Origin: Tangfeifania diversioriginum
GTDB taxonomy: Bacteria > Bacteroidota > Bacteroidia > Bacteroidales > Prolixibacteraceae
Direction: 5' to 3'
DNA length: 64,000 bases
Assembly: GCA_945873105.1 (NCBI GenBank)
Contig: CAMCBW010000003.1
Span: 62,001 to 126,000, forward strand
Shown here: piece by piece, positions 33,376 to 42,823 of the stretch
How the letters are laid out: the number at the start of each line of letters is the position of its first letter
How positions within the stretch are numbered: position 1 is the stretch's first letter
Position numbers and translations under genes: made by a program
Notes under the pieces: model-generated
Database searches by the model: none
Told to the model about the DNA's origin: nothing
The model's input: the letters and a program-made list of their open reading frames with translations, nothing else

Positions 33376-34298
33376 ATTTGATGAACTAAATCAGCCAACA
33401 AACTGACAAGCAGCGGGTCAGCCTCAGGTAATTGTACTCTTGTTACATTCTTAAAACCAAGTATATCTTTGGCATAGGGAACCAGCTCATGGTCCAGATC
33501 GTACATGGTCTCCAGGTTTTCATGCAGAAAGCTTATCGGAATCAGTACCAGATTGTCGACCTGCTCCGCTGCCATCAATTTCAAATGCACTTTTAAGTCA
33601 GGACCAATCCAGGTTCCCCTTTTCATGCCCGACTGGAAGGCAACTTCGTAATGAAATCCCAGTTGATCAGCGATCATTGCGGCACTGCTGACAATGGCCT
33701 CCGGATAGGTATCTCCCCGTAAAACATGGTATGCAGGAATGGAATGTGCGCTAAAAACCAGGGTGGGATTTTCGATCCCGTGAAACTTCAGATGTTCCCG
33801 GATTTGGTGAACCCAAAAGTTTGTAAAACCAGCATGCCGAAAGAATTCACCGGTAAAGATGAGCTGAAAAAACGGATCGTTGCCGATTGCCTTGCTGACA
33901 TCCGCACGGACACTGCCGGTAGTGGTCAGGCTGGATTGGGGATAGAGCGGAAGGAGGTGAACAACTCCAATCCCAAGGGATCTGAATCTTGTCAGGGTAT
34001 CAGAAATATCTGGATCTGAATAGGAGAAGGCATATTTGACACAGTAATCATTTCCAAGGAGTGATTGCAATGCCTGGGTAGTTCTTTTGGTGGCGCTCAC
34101 CAGCGGTGTCCCACCAATCAGCTCGTACTTTTTCCAGGATTTCTTGTACCGTGCCCTGCTGATGATGTAAGAGAGAAGCGTTCTTACCAGCCTGTTGTAT
34201 GGAAGTATCGCAGGATCCCTGAACATGCGGGAGAGGAAACTCTTCAGCGCCTCCGGAGATTCAGGTCCACCCATATTAACCAGTAAAACACCCTTCAT
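33372..34298 (-). CDS. hemH: ferrochelatase
   Basis: 308 residues. GVLLVNMGGPESPEALKSFL opens the protein; the catalytic His is in LVFSAHSIPAYHV (His185), and the metal-side Glu lies in SFLHENLETMYDLDHEL. It inserts ferrous iron into protoporphyrin IX. Slightly shorter than usual (about 320-340). It overlaps hemG by 4 bp. The start codon abuts repeat array B, so the upstream leader is repeat-derived and the gene may be cut off from hemN transcription. Confidence 0.94.
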   Translation of the reverse strand: MKGVLLVNMGGPESPEALKSFLSRMFRDPAILPYNRLVRTLLSYIISRARYKKSWKKYELIGGTPLVSATKRTTQALQSLLGNDYCVKYAFSYSDPDISDTLTRFRSLGIGVVHLLPLYPQSSLTTTGSVRADVSKAIGNDPFFQLIFTGEFFRHAGFTNFWVHQIREHLKFHGIENPTLVFSAHSIPAYHVLRGDTYPEAIVSSAAMIADQLGFHYEVAFQSGMKRGTWIGPDLKVHLKLMAAEQVDNLVLIPISFLHENLETMYDLDHELVPYAKDILGFKNVTRVQLPEADPLLVSLLADLVHQI

Positions 34299-34362
34299 AT
34301 TTTGGATTTTCGATTTTGGATTTTCGATTTTGGATTAAACCCCTCCCAACCACGAATTACAC

Positions 34363-34502
34363 CCTTCGGCTTCGCTCAGGGACCGGGCATGGTTATCACT
34401 GTAATGGACCTTTCACGTTACCTTCGGCTTAGCTCAGGGACCGGGCATGGTTATCACTGTAATGGACCTTTAACGCTACCTTCGGCTTCGCTCAGGGACC
34501 GT
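34363..34502. repeat. 58-bp-period tandem repeat, array B
   Basis: Copies start at 34363, 34421 and 34479 (third partial), same unit, same period and same orientation as array A at 30268-30407. It fills most of the 326 bp gap between hemH and hemN; the rest (about 34555-34620) is a CCGTCATTTCC-type low-complexity run also found near 63,080. Confidence 0.9.
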
Positions 34503-34624
34503 CCCATTATTCTCTATGTCGGGCAGCCACACAGGGCTACCCCTGCGTTCCGTCCATCCGTCATTTCCGTCTCTCCGTCATTTCCCGTCATTCGGATCCC
34601 TCTGTCCACTCTTCCGCTCCTGCT

Positions 34625-36001
34625 TTACACTGTCTTTGAATAGACGCCCTCACCACGCTTCAGGGCAGGATCCAGCAACATGGCGATATTCCTGGCGCAG
34701 AGAAATCCCTTTTCTGTCAGGCGCAATTGATTGTTAACCAAACTCATCAGCCCATCGGCCACCAAATCATCGAATTTGGAAGGATCATACGCCAACAACT
34801 CTTTCAGTTGATCGGCAGAAATTCCAAACTCTGCTGCCAGTTCATCCATCTCAAGCAACCCATTGCACATGATGCTGTTGATCACTGTCCGAACGATCTG
34901 CTCCTGCTGGTTAAGCTGGTAACCCCGTTCAATGGCGGTTCCGGATTGCTCCACCAGTTCCATGTATTTGGTAATATCCTTGACGTTTTGGGCATAGGCA
35001 CCCCAAAGCTGACTGATGGAGGATGCGCCAAAAGCATAGACCTGGCCGGTGGTTTCCAGGGTACAATATCCCTGAAAATTACGGTGAAGCTGTTTGTTCG
35101 CAAAGGCTTTGGTCAGATCATCCTCCGGTAGGGTAAAATGGTCAATACCAATTGGACAATAGCCTGCCTGGGTAAGTTGTTCAGTAGCCTGAAGAAAGAG
35201 GTTCATTTTATCGGTAGCATCCGGTAAACCGATCACCTCCAGTTGTTTTTGTGCCGCTTTCACCCAGGGAACATGGGCATAGGAGAAGGTAACAATCCGG
35301 TCGGGCCGGATCTCAATGGCCTGCTCGATTGTCTTCCTGAAGCTTTCGAGGGTCTGCAAGGGAAGTCCGTAGATAAAATCCAGGTTGATCCCCCTGAACC
35401 CTTTGGTGCGCAGGTAGTCAACGACCTCCTTTACCGGATGCCGCGGAGCCTCACGGTTCACCACCTTCAGAACATCTTCCCTGAAATCCTGGATGCCCAG
35501 GCTGATCCGGTTGAAGCCCATTTCGGCCAGCTGGTCGATGTGGGGATAATCCAGGTAGGCAGGGCTGCACTCCATGGCAATCTCCGCATTTTCGCTCATT
35601 TGAAAATGCTGACTGATCCAATCCATGATTTCTCGGATGTAGTTCATGGAGATGGAATTGGGGGTACCTCCTCCCCAATGTACCTGTGTAACGCGCCTGG
35701 AACTGTCCAACAGACCTGCAACGAATCCAATTTCCTTTTTAAGTGCCCCGATGTACCGCTCCACCACCACTTTGCGTTGTGCGATCACCGTCGAACATCC
35801 GCAGAAATGACAACGCCGCGGACAAAAGGGAATGTGGATATAGAGCGATATTTGCTCCGGCTTTTGCTTGTTGGAAGCTACCAATTCGCTGACATAATCA
35901 GCACTCGTAAAGCCTTCGTTGAAAAAGTTGGCAGGCGGATAGCTGGTGTACCTCGGTCCGGAGACATTGTATTTTAAGAGAAACTCACTGCTGATATCCA
36001 T
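34625..36001 (-). CDS. hemN: oxygen-independent coproporphyrinogen III oxidase (radical SAM)
   Basis: 458 residues. Radical-SAM iron-sulfur ligands Cys60, Cys64, Cys67 in HIPFCPRRCHFCGCS, and the adjacent Cys69, as in true HemN. N-terminal VSGPRYTSYPPANFF is the HemN-specific substrate region, and a C-terminal HemN domain (GYCPIGIDHFTLPEDDLTKA) is present, which separates it from HemW. It decarboxylates coproporphyrinogen III twice to protoporphyrinogen IX under anoxic conditions. It starts 3 bp after hemE. No oxygen-dependent HemF is seen. Confidence 0.95.
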   Translation of the reverse strand: MDISSEFLLKYNVSGPRYTSYPPANFFNEGFTSADYVSELVASNKQKPEQISLYIHIPFCPRRCHFCGCSTVIAQRKVVVERYIGALKKEIGFVAGLLDSSRRVTQVHWGGGTPNSISMNYIREIMDWISQHFQMSENAEIAMECSPAYLDYPHIDQLAEMGFNRISLGIQDFREDVLKVVNREAPRHPVKEVVDYLRTKGFRGINLDFIYGLPLQTLESFRKTIEQAIEIRPDRIVTFSYAHVPWVKAAQKQLEVIGLPDATDKMNLFLQATEQLTQAGYCPIGIDHFTLPEDDLTKAFANKQLHRNFQGYCTLETTGQVYAFGASSISQLWGAYAQNVKDITKYMELVEQSGTAIERGYQLNQQEQIVRTVINSIMCNGLLEMDELAAEFGISADQLKELLAYDPSKFDDLVADGLMSLVNNQLRLTEKGFLCARNIAMLLDPALKRGEGVYSKTV

Positions 36002-36004
36002 CTT

Positions 36005-37039
36005 CTAACCCCTCTTCCAGTTGGTTTGTTTGATCCAGTCGACCACCAATTTTGCGTTTTCAAACGGGATACCCGGTACGAAGCCATGGCCCAGGTTGAA
36101 AATCCATTTTTGCTCCCTGGCACCAAAATCAACATATTTCTCCAGCGTTTCAAGGATGACCTCCCTGCCGGCAAAGAGCAATCTCGGATCCAGGTTCCCC
36201 TGCAAGCCAAGCTCCGGATGCACCAGCTGTCGGGCCTCCCCGATGGGCAACTGCCAATCAATACTCAGGAAATCAGCGTCTTCCGGTTGGATATACCTGA
36301 TCCCGTATCCCAACCCTTTGGGGAGGAAGATTACCGGGCAGCCCTCTTCCCGGACAGCTTTCGCAATTTGCCGTACGTAGGGCATCATGACCTCCCGGTA
36401 GAGGTCTGAAGGAATCAACCCTGCATGTGTCTCAAAGATCTGGAAGGCAGCTACCCCGTGGCGCACCTGGCTTCTGGCATATTCGACGGACAGTTCGGTG
36501 ATGGCGGCCAGCAATTTGTGGGTCATCTTCCGATCCCTGTACAACAAATTGACGGCTTCGGGAAAGGTATGGTTGGAGCTAAGTCCCTGAACCATGTAAC
36601 AGAGGGTGGTAAAGGGGGCTCCGCAGAAACCAATCAAGGGAATATCTGCCGGCTTCGTCCGGATGATCTCGTCTATCGCGTCGTAGATGTAGGTCAGTTT
36701 GGAAGCATCCGGATGAAGATGTGCCGACGGGTCTGCCAGTTCCTTGAGGGCGATGTCAAATTTCGGTCCCGAATCGGTGAAATTAAGATTCATCCCCAAT
36801 GCGGCCGGGATGACCAAAATGTCCGAAAAGAGAATAGCGGCATCCACGCCCAAATCATGGACCGGCATCAGGGTCACTTCTGCGGCCAACCGGGGTGAAT
36901 GCATCAACTCGGAGAAAGTGTGTTTTTCCCGAAGTTTCAGGTAGTTGGGCAGCACCCTTCCTGCCTGGCGCATAAACCATACCGGTGGCCGGCTGGTATT
37001 CTTTCCCTGGATGGTATCTAAAAATAAAGAATTACTCAT
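36005..37039 (-). CDS. hemE: uroporphyrinogen decarboxylase
   Basis: 344 residues. PPVWFMRQAGRVLPNYLKLR is the N-terminal signature with the substrate-binding Arg residues; DAAILFSDILVIPAALGM holds the catalytic Asp; VIFLPKGLGYGIRY and IFNLGHGFVPGIPFENAKLV are the late conserved blocks. It converts uroporphyrinogen III to coproporphyrinogen III in the cytoplasm. Normal length and only 3 bp from hemN. Confidence 0.96.
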   Translation of the reverse strand: MSNSLFLDTIQGKNTSRPPVWFMRQAGRVLPNYLKLREKHTFSELMHSPRLAAEVTLMPVHDLGVDAAILFSDILVIPAALGMNLNFTDSGPKFDIALKELADPSAHLHPDASKLTYIYDAIDEIIRTKPADIPLIGFCGAPFTTLCYMVQGLSSNHTFPEAVNLLYRDRKMTHKLLAAITELSVEYARSQVRHGVAAFQIFETHAGLIPSDLYREVMMPYVRQIAKAVREEGCPVIFLPKGLGYGIRYIQPEDADFLSIDWQLPIGEARQLVHPELGLQGNLDPRLLFAGREVILETLEKYVDFGAREQKWIFNLGHGFVPGIPFENAKLVVDWIKQTNWKRG

Positions 37040-37132
37040 ATTTTATACTTAAGTGTATGAAGCTGTTAGCTTTAAGCAATTAGCTGTCAGCATTACTTCC
37101 ATGTTTCATTTTTCGCAACTAAAAGCCAATTG

Positions 37133-38428
37133 CTAACGGCCAATAGCTTTCAAAGCCTCCAGATTTGATGCGATCATCCGGTCAATTTCTTCCTCTGTGT
37201 GGGCATAGGAGACAAAAAGGCATTCGAACTGCGAAGGTGCCAGGTAGATTCCACTTTCCAGGGAAAGTTTGAAATAACTGGCATACCGCTCCGTATCTGC
37301 CGTCATGGCCTCCTCCAGGTTTGTCACCTGAGGTGAATCGGTGAAGAAGAGCGTCATCATGGATCCTACCCTGTTGATAACGCCGGGAATATTCGTTGTT
37401 GCGAGGTTCCTTCTGATGCCATCTTCCAGCCTTGCGGCTTTTCGCTCCATTTCAGTGTAGAGGTCTGGCTGTTCCTCAATCATGGTCAGCATGGCGATAC
37501 CGGCTGCCATCGCCAAGGGGTTTCCTGACAAGGTACCTGCCTGGTAGACAGGTCCTACAGGTGCCATCATTTCCATTATCTCCTTTCGACCACCATAGGC
37601 ACCTACCGGGAGTCCTCCCCCGATAATTTTTCCCAGTGTGGTAAGGTCGGGCAGAATGCCGAAATATTCCTGTGCGCCCCCTTTGGCCAGTCTGAATCCG
37701 GTGATTACCTCGTCAAAAATCAGCAAGGCCCCGTATTGGGTGCAGAGATCCCTCAATCCCTGCAAAAAATCTTTGGAAGGCACGACAACCCCCATGTTAC
37801 CGGCCACGGGCTCCAATATGACCGCCGCAATTTCGCTGCCCTTTTCCTGGAAAAGTGCTTCAACGGAAGCCAGGTTGTTGTATTCGGCCATGAGGGTATC
37901 TTTTGCCGTTCCTTTGGTGATACCGGGGCTATTGGGGATGCCCAGCGTCATTGCACCCGAGCCTGCCTTGATCAAAAAACTGTCGCCATGGCCATGATAG
38001 TTGCCGGCAAATTTGACAAATGCTTCCCGGCCGGTATAACCACGGGCAAGCCGGATGGCACTCATGGTGGCCTCTGTTCCGGAGCTCACCATCCTGACCA
38101 TTTCGATCGAAGGCACCATCCGGATAATGCGCTCGGCCATCTCTGTTTCGTATTGGGAGGGAGCTCCGAAGCTGGTACCGTTCTCAGCTGCCTCACCAAT
38201 GGCACTCAGAATCCGCTGGTGGGCATGGCCAAAGAGCATCGGCCCCCAGGAAGCAAGACAATCAATGTATTGGTTTCCGTCCAAATCAGTAATGGTGGTA
38301 CCTTTTGCCTTTTTGACAAAAACCGGATTTAACCCTACACTCTTAAATGCCCTTACGGGTGAATTGACCCCACCAGGGATAGATCTCTGTGCCCTCTCGA
38401 AGGCGGATATACTTTGGTTAAAATTCAT
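37133..38428 (-). CDS. hemL: glutamate-1-semialdehyde 2,1-aminomutase
   Basis: 431 residues of the class-III aminotransferase fold. PGGVNSPVRAFKSVG at the N-terminus is typical of HemL; LLIFDEVITGFRLAKGGAQE carries the PLP-contacting Asp, and LGKIIGGGLPVGAYGG the Schiff-base Lys267. MVSSGTEATMSAIRLAR is the phosphate-binding stretch. It isomerises glutamate-1-semialdehyde to 5-aminolevulinate, second step of the C5 pathway. A 93 bp gap to hemE contains repeated AGCTGTTAGC-like sequence. Confidence 0.96.
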   Translation of the reverse strand: MNFNQSISAFERAQRSIPGGVNSPVRAFKSVGLNPVFVKKAKGTTITDLDGNQYIDCLASWGPMLFGHAHQRILSAIGEAAENGTSFGAPSQYETEMAERIIRMVPSIEMVRMVSSGTEATMSAIRLARGYTGREAFVKFAGNYHGHGDSFLIKAGSGAMTLGIPNSPGITKGTAKDTLMAEYNNLASVEALFQEKGSEIAAVILEPVAGNMGVVVPSKDFLQGLRDLCTQYGALLIFDEVITGFRLAKGGAQEYFGILPDLTTLGKIIGGGLPVGAYGGRKEIMEMMAPVGPVYQAGTLSGNPLAMAAGIAMLTMIEEQPDLYTEMERKAARLEDGIRRNLATTNIPGVINRVGSMMTLFFTDSPQVTNLEEAMTADTERYASYFKLSLESGIYLAPSQFECLFVSYAHTEEEIDRMIASNLEALKAIGR

Positions 38429-38538
38429 TTTATAATACTTAATCCTTTGACAATGTCCGGGCGGCCCATGTGGCTATCCAAAATAGTCTAATGTTGTTGT
38501 TAATCGGGTAACAGCGAGGGTTATCACGACAGTAGTTA

Positions 38539-39522
38539 TTATTTCCCTTTCAATATTCTGGCAGCTTCCACTGCGTGGTAGGTAATGATAATATCCGCAC
38601 CTGCCCGTTTGATGGAAGTAAGAATCTCCATCATCACCCTTGGTCCATCAATCCAGCCATTGGCGGCAGCAGCTTTCACCATCGAGAATTCACCGCTGAC
38701 GTTGTAGGCGGCTACCGGCATTCCAAATTCGCTCTTCACCCGATGAATGACATCCAGGTAACTCAAGGCTGGTTTTACCATCACGATATCTGCTCCTTCT
38801 GCGATGTCGAGTTCTACCTCCCTGACAGCTTCGTCGGTGTTGGCAGGATTCATCTGGTAAGTGGCGCGGTTGCCAAATTTGGGTGCACTCTCGGCAGCCT
38901 CCCTGAAGGGACCATAAAAACCAGAGGCATATTTGGCGGAGTAGGCCATGATCGGAATTTTGTAAAATCCAGCTTTGTCGAGTTGTTCACGGATGATTCC
39001 TACCCGACCGTCCATCATATCACTGGGGGCAATCATGTCCGCACCGGCTTCCGCCAGGGAAACCGATTGCCTGGCAAGTGTGACCAAAGTGAGGTCATTT
39101 TCCACATCGCCATCGACAATGGTACCGCAATGGCCGTGTACCGTATATTCACAATTGCAAACATCTGCTATCACGAACAATCCTTTGGTAACCTGATCCT
39201 GCTTGATGGCACGAATGGCCTGTTGTACAATGCCGTTGTGCTCGCACGCCACGCTTCCATCCTCATCCTTATGCGGAGGGATTCCAAAAAGCAATACCGA
39301 TCTTACTCCGGCGGCTACAATATTTTTGCACTCTTCGACCAGCAGATCGACAGAAAGTTGTGAGTTTCCAGGCATTGAACTGATAGGATTGTTCACTTTT
39401 GTGCCCGAACATACAAAAAGGGGCATCACAAAATCATCTACAGACAGTTTGGTCTCTGTCACCATATCTCTCAAAACACCGTTGTACCTCAATCTTCTTA
39501 ATCTTGTAACAGGAAATCTCAT
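38539..39522 (-). CDS. hemB: delta-aminolevulinic acid dehydratase (porphobilinogen synthase)
   Basis: 327 residues. Zinc-type active site with Cys122, Cys124 and Cys132 (IADVCNCEYTVHGHCG), and two catalytic Lys residues in IMAYSAKYASGFYGPFR and DIVMVKPALSYLDVI. It condenses two 5-aminolevulinate molecules into porphobilinogen. Expected to be a zinc- rather than magnesium-dependent octamer, judging from the Cys triad. It is 11 bp downstream of the hemCD stop. Confidence 0.97.
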   Translation of the reverse strand: MRFPVTRLRRLRYNGVLRDMVTETKLSVDDFVMPLFVCSGTKVNNPISSMPGNSQLSVDLLVEECKNIVAAGVRSVLLFGIPPHKDEDGSVACEHNGIVQQAIRAIKQDQVTKGLFVIADVCNCEYTVHGHCGTIVDGDVENDLTLVTLARQSVSLAEAGADMIAPSDMMDGRVGIIREQLDKAGFYKIPIMAYSAKYASGFYGPFREAAESAPKFGNRATYQMNPANTDEAVREVELDIAEGADIVMVKPALSYLDVIHRVKSEFGMPVAAYNVSGEFSMVKAAAANGWIDGPRVMMEILTSIKRAGADIIITYHAVEAARILKGK

Positions 39523-39533
39523 GGCAAAATTTT

Positions 39534-41243
39534 TTATGGTTGATAATATTGAAGAATGGCCGCTGTGAGGCCCTCTGTGTTGGACATTTTTGCGGTCATC
39601 AGGGGTTCGTAACCAGCCTCCCGGATGGCCTTCGAGGTAGTTGACCCAATACTGCCTATCTTAAGGGATCCAAGCAGACTGGCCTCCACAAAGGAGGAAA
39701 AATGGTGGAAGGTTGATGGACTAGTAAAGAGGATGAGGTCATAGGCACCCTCCACTATCTGATTGATCACCATCGGATTGGCAGATTTTGGCTGTAGGGT
39801 ATCGTATACCTCTACACGATCCACCAGATGATCCGACCCCAGTATGTTTTTTAAGGTATCATCGGCAAGGTTACCCAGTGACAAAAGAATCCGTTGGTTC
39901 TTTGGCTGGTTTGTCCGGAGGAATTCGGCAGCCAGTTCAGCAGAACCATGCTCCTTCCCTGTAAAAGCAGGGGAATAGCCGTAATACTCCAGCTCCGAGG
40001 CGGTCTTGGTGCCAACGACCGCCACCTTTAATGAAGCAGGCAACTCTGAGCTGCCGGTCAGGTCGATCAGTTTTTTGAAGAAATGTGCTACGCCGTTTCT
40101 ACTGGTGAAAAATAGCCAGTCGTAAGTTTGCAACTGACCTATCTTCTCCAGATCCCCATCGTTTGATTTGGAGGGATGGATCTCTATCATCGGCAGAGAA
40201 AGAAGGGTTGCACCCTGTGCGGAGAGCAGATCCGGGAGGGTATCTCCCGTCTCGATGGCTCGCGTGGAGATGAAGACCTTGCCATAGAGGGGAAGCTCTT
40301 TCCGTTTCTCAAACGGATCTTCCAGGCGGATCTCCTTCAGGATCTCCCTCCCCCCTTTTTGAAGCAAACTTTCAGCCAGCTGAACCGATAACTCTACAGC
40401 CTTAGCCAGCGGACCCGACGCCTGCTCTTTCAAGAATGATTCGCCATTGATACTGGCGATAAAACCTGTGATCTCAAAGGTATCTCCCTCGATCCGGCTG
40501 AAGCTGCCTACCGGGATCTGACACCCCCCCTCTAGTGTACGCAGGAAAGCACGCTCGGCATCTGTGGCCAGGAGCGTATTAGGGTCGTTGATAGCTGCTA
40601 CCAACCCGGCAATTTCGCTGTCATTCTCGCGAATCTCTATGGCTATAGCCCCCTGGCTACAGGCCGGCACAACCAGATCGGTGTCGATCAATTCAGAAAT
40701 GTAACTTTCCATCCCCAATCGTTGCAAACCCGCACCTGCCATGACCATGGCGGTACAATACCCCTCCTCCATTTTCCGGATACGGGTATTGACATTTCCC
40801 CGGATCTCTACAATGTTAAAGTCTTTGTTGATTCTGAGCAACTGTGCCTTGCGTCGCAAACTGGAGGTGGCAATGATATCCGCGGAAGTAAGCTCACTTA
40901 ATTTCCGTGGAGTAGCACTGATCAGTGCATCCCTTACCTCTCCCCTCTTAAGGACTGCTCCAAGGAGTACACCCTCCGGAAAACGGGTTGGGAGATCCTT
41001 CAGGCTATGGACTGCCATGTCAATCTCATTGTCAAACATGGCTGTTTCAAGCTCTTTGGTAAACAAGCCCTTGTCCCCAATCTTGGACAACGGCACATCC
41101 AGGATCTTGTCACCCTTGGTTTTGATGACGATGATCTGAAAATTCAATGCGGGAAATTTTTGAGCCAGCTCCTCTTTTACAACATTGGCCTGGTAAAGTG
41201 CCAACTGACTTCCCCTGGTCCCAATTCTTATGGTTTGCTCCAT
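39534..41243 (-). CDS. hemC: HemC-HemD fusion: hydroxymethylbilane synthase / uroporphyrinogen-III synthase
   Basis: 569 residues in one frame. Residues 1 to about 300 are porphobilinogen deaminase: RIGTRGSQLALYQANVV, KIGDKGLFTKELE, AVHSLKDLPT, and the dipyrromethane-cofactor Cys241 in RTLEGGCQIPVGSFSR. Residues about 320-569 are uroporphyrinogen-III synthase: VFISTRAIETGDTLPDLLSA, DWLFFTSRNGVAHFFKKL, LILFTSPSTFHHF, IGSIGSTTSKAIREAGY. The second domain cyclises the product of the first, so fusion channels an unstable intermediate. The two are separate genes in most bacteria. It lies 2 bp from hemA and 11 bp from hemB. No frameshift or linker stop is seen, so the fusion looks genuine. Confidence 0.93.
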   Translation of the reverse strand: MEQTIRIGTRGSQLALYQANVVKEELAQKFPALNFQIIVIKTKGDKILDVPLSKIGDKGLFTKELETAMFDNEIDMAVHSLKDLPTRFPEGVLLGAVLKRGEVRDALISATPRKLSELTSADIIATSSLRRKAQLLRINKDFNIVEIRGNVNTRIRKMEEGYCTAMVMAGAGLQRLGMESYISELIDTDLVVPACSQGAIAIEIRENDSEIAGLVAAINDPNTLLATDAERAFLRTLEGGCQIPVGSFSRIEGDTFEITGFIASINGESFLKEQASGPLAKAVELSVQLAESLLQKGGREILKEIRLEDPFEKRKELPLYGKVFISTRAIETGDTLPDLLSAQGATLLSLPMIEIHPSKSNDGDLEKIGQLQTYDWLFFTSRNGVAHFFKKLIDLTGSSELPASLKVAVVGTKTASELEYYGYSPAFTGKEHGSAELAAEFLRTNQPKNQRILLSLGNLADDTLKNILGSDHLVDRVEVYDTLQPKSANPMVINQIVEGAYDLILFTSPSTFHHFSSFVEASLLGSLKIGSIGSTTSKAIREAGYEPLMTAKMSNTEGLTAAILQYYQP

Positions 41244-41245
41244 GC

Positions 41246-42496
41246 TTAATTTTGTGCAAAAAGTTGATTCACAACAGTAATGAACTCCCTGTTGTTTCCA
41301 TTGTCGGTGACTGATTTAATGTTTTCGATCATCATGCCGATCAGCTTTTTGGTAATCAAATCACTGTATTCGAGTGCCCTGCTGTACTCCTCTGCCTCCT
41401 GATTCTTGATAATTCCATCCAGGACATTTTTGCTGGCTTCCTGAAAACTGGTAGAAATCGTCTTAAATGTAGGCGCCAATGCCCTTATATTAAACCACTT
41501 CATATATTCAGCCACGGCCAGCGCAATCATCTGTTCTGCCATGGCAATCTCCCCTTTTCGCTTCTCAAGGTTGTTTTCAATCACGAGGTTCAGGGCATCC
41601 ACATCGTACACATGAACATGTTCGATGGTATTCACCTCAACGGCAACATTTCTGGGAACAGAGAGATCGATGAAGAAAAGTGGTTTGCCTTCTCGTTTGA
41701 TCATGGCTTCCTTTACCATGTTTGCATCAAACAACGGCTTTTTGGAGGCGGTAGAGGTGATGACGATATCGTTCAAACAAAGCAACTCAGCCAACTGATC
41801 GATCTCTGCCACCCTGGCATGGTATTTATCCGCCAACTCCTCTGCCTTTTCCCTGGTCCTGTTGACGATGGTAAAAAGCGAACATGATTTCTTGATAAGA
41901 TTCTGAATGGTTAACTCACTGGTTTGGCCGGCACCCACCAGCAGGACCGGATGGGTTGGAAGATGATGTAACTTTTTGGAAGCCAATTCCACTCCTGCGT
42001 AGCTGATGGAGACAGCACCCCTGTTGAGGGCTGTTTCGGTGCGAACCTGTTTGCCCGCTTTCAGTGCATCGTCAAACAATTTGTTTAATCCGCAGCTGAT
42101 CAACTTGTTGGTTTTACTGATCTGCACTGCAGTTTTGATCTGACCCACCACCTGGTACTCCCCCAAAGCCATGGAATCCAAACCGGAACCCACACGAAAA
42201 AGATGTGCCGCAACAGCCTCATTTTGCTTATGGTAGAAATATTTTAAGACAACCTTGTCTACTTTTCTAAAGGAAAAAAGGAGCTCTTCAACGTCTGAAG
42301 TACCCAAAGGCACCACAAACTCGTTCATTTCATAATATATTTCGGTCCGGTTACAGGTGGATAGAACGATGGCTCCTGACACACCATTGAGTTGAAGCAA
42401 AGGAATGAACCGCTTGATATCTTCTTCACAAAAGACGAAACGTTCCCTCACTTCGATGGGTGCCGATTTATGGTTTAATCCGAGTAGTCCGATCAT
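41246..42496 (-). CDS. hemA: glutamyl-tRNA reductase
   Basis: 416 residues. MIGLLGLNHKSAPIEVRER opens the protein; catalytic Cys48 lies in VLSTCNRTEIYYE; LDSMALGEYQVVGQIKTA is the substrate-recognition block; PVLLVGAGQTSELTIQNL is the NADPH site; a C-terminal dimerisation helix (SRALEYSDLITKKLIGMM) closes it. It reduces Glu-tRNA to glutamate-1-semialdehyde, the first committed and usually regulated step of the C5 pathway. It is the first gene of the heme run, so the promoter should be in 42497-42823. Confidence 0.96.
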   Translation of the reverse strand: MIGLLGLNHKSAPIEVRERFVFCEEDIKRFIPLLQLNGVSGAIVLSTCNRTEIYYEMNEFVVPLGTSDVEELLFSFRKVDKVVLKYFYHKQNEAVAAHLFRVGSGLDSMALGEYQVVGQIKTAVQISKTNKLISCGLNKLFDDALKAGKQVRTETALNRGAVSISYAGVELASKKLHHLPTHPVLLVGAGQTSELTIQNLIKKSCSLFTIVNRTREKAEELADKYHARVAEIDQLAELLCLNDIVITSTASKKPLFDANMVKEAMIKREGKPLFFIDLSVPRNVAVEVNTIEHVHVYDVDALNLVIENNLEKRKGEIAMAEQMIALAVAEYMKWFNIRALAPTFKTISTSFQEASKNVLDGIIKNQEAEEYSRALEYSDLITKKLIGMMIENIKSVTDNGNNREFITVVNQLFAQN

Positions 42497-42823
42497 GGGT
42501 AGATAGCTCTGTTCTTGTTCTGGGAGCGATATTAGAAAGAGAATCTGTAGTAATTCTGAAGTTGATGGGGATCGTGCTCAAAATAATTTGGAATGCAGCA
42601 TCATCAATGAAGTGATCGGGGTGCTTCACTCTTCCTGCCATCCCAGAGAACAATGCAATCCTTCTTCAGAATCATCTTGATTTATTGCACTTTAGATAAA
42701 CCAACCTTCCACAAACCAGATATGCTTCGTCCAACCTGTCCTCCAAATTTCCCGGGACCTTCTGGCTATCTGGATTAATTCAAAATTGAGAAATGCCGCA
42801 ATTTAAATCTATTCTTGTGCTGC
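42497..42823. other. 327 bp gap between hemA and the histidine kinase
   Basis: It should contain the heme-operon promoter, but I see no clean TAnnTTTG element. A 61-residue minus-strand frame overlapping the hemA start has no recognisable domain and is not believed. Nothing else is seen. Confidence 0.5.

Noticed and set aside
30268-34502. Possible CRISPR array in the 58-bp-period repeats
   Set aside because: Whole units are near-identical with no variable spacers, only about 2.4 copies each, and no cas genes are present.
42468-42653. 61-residue minus-strand open frame overlapping the hemA start
   Set aside because: No domain and it overlaps the hemA start in another frame; probably leader sequence.
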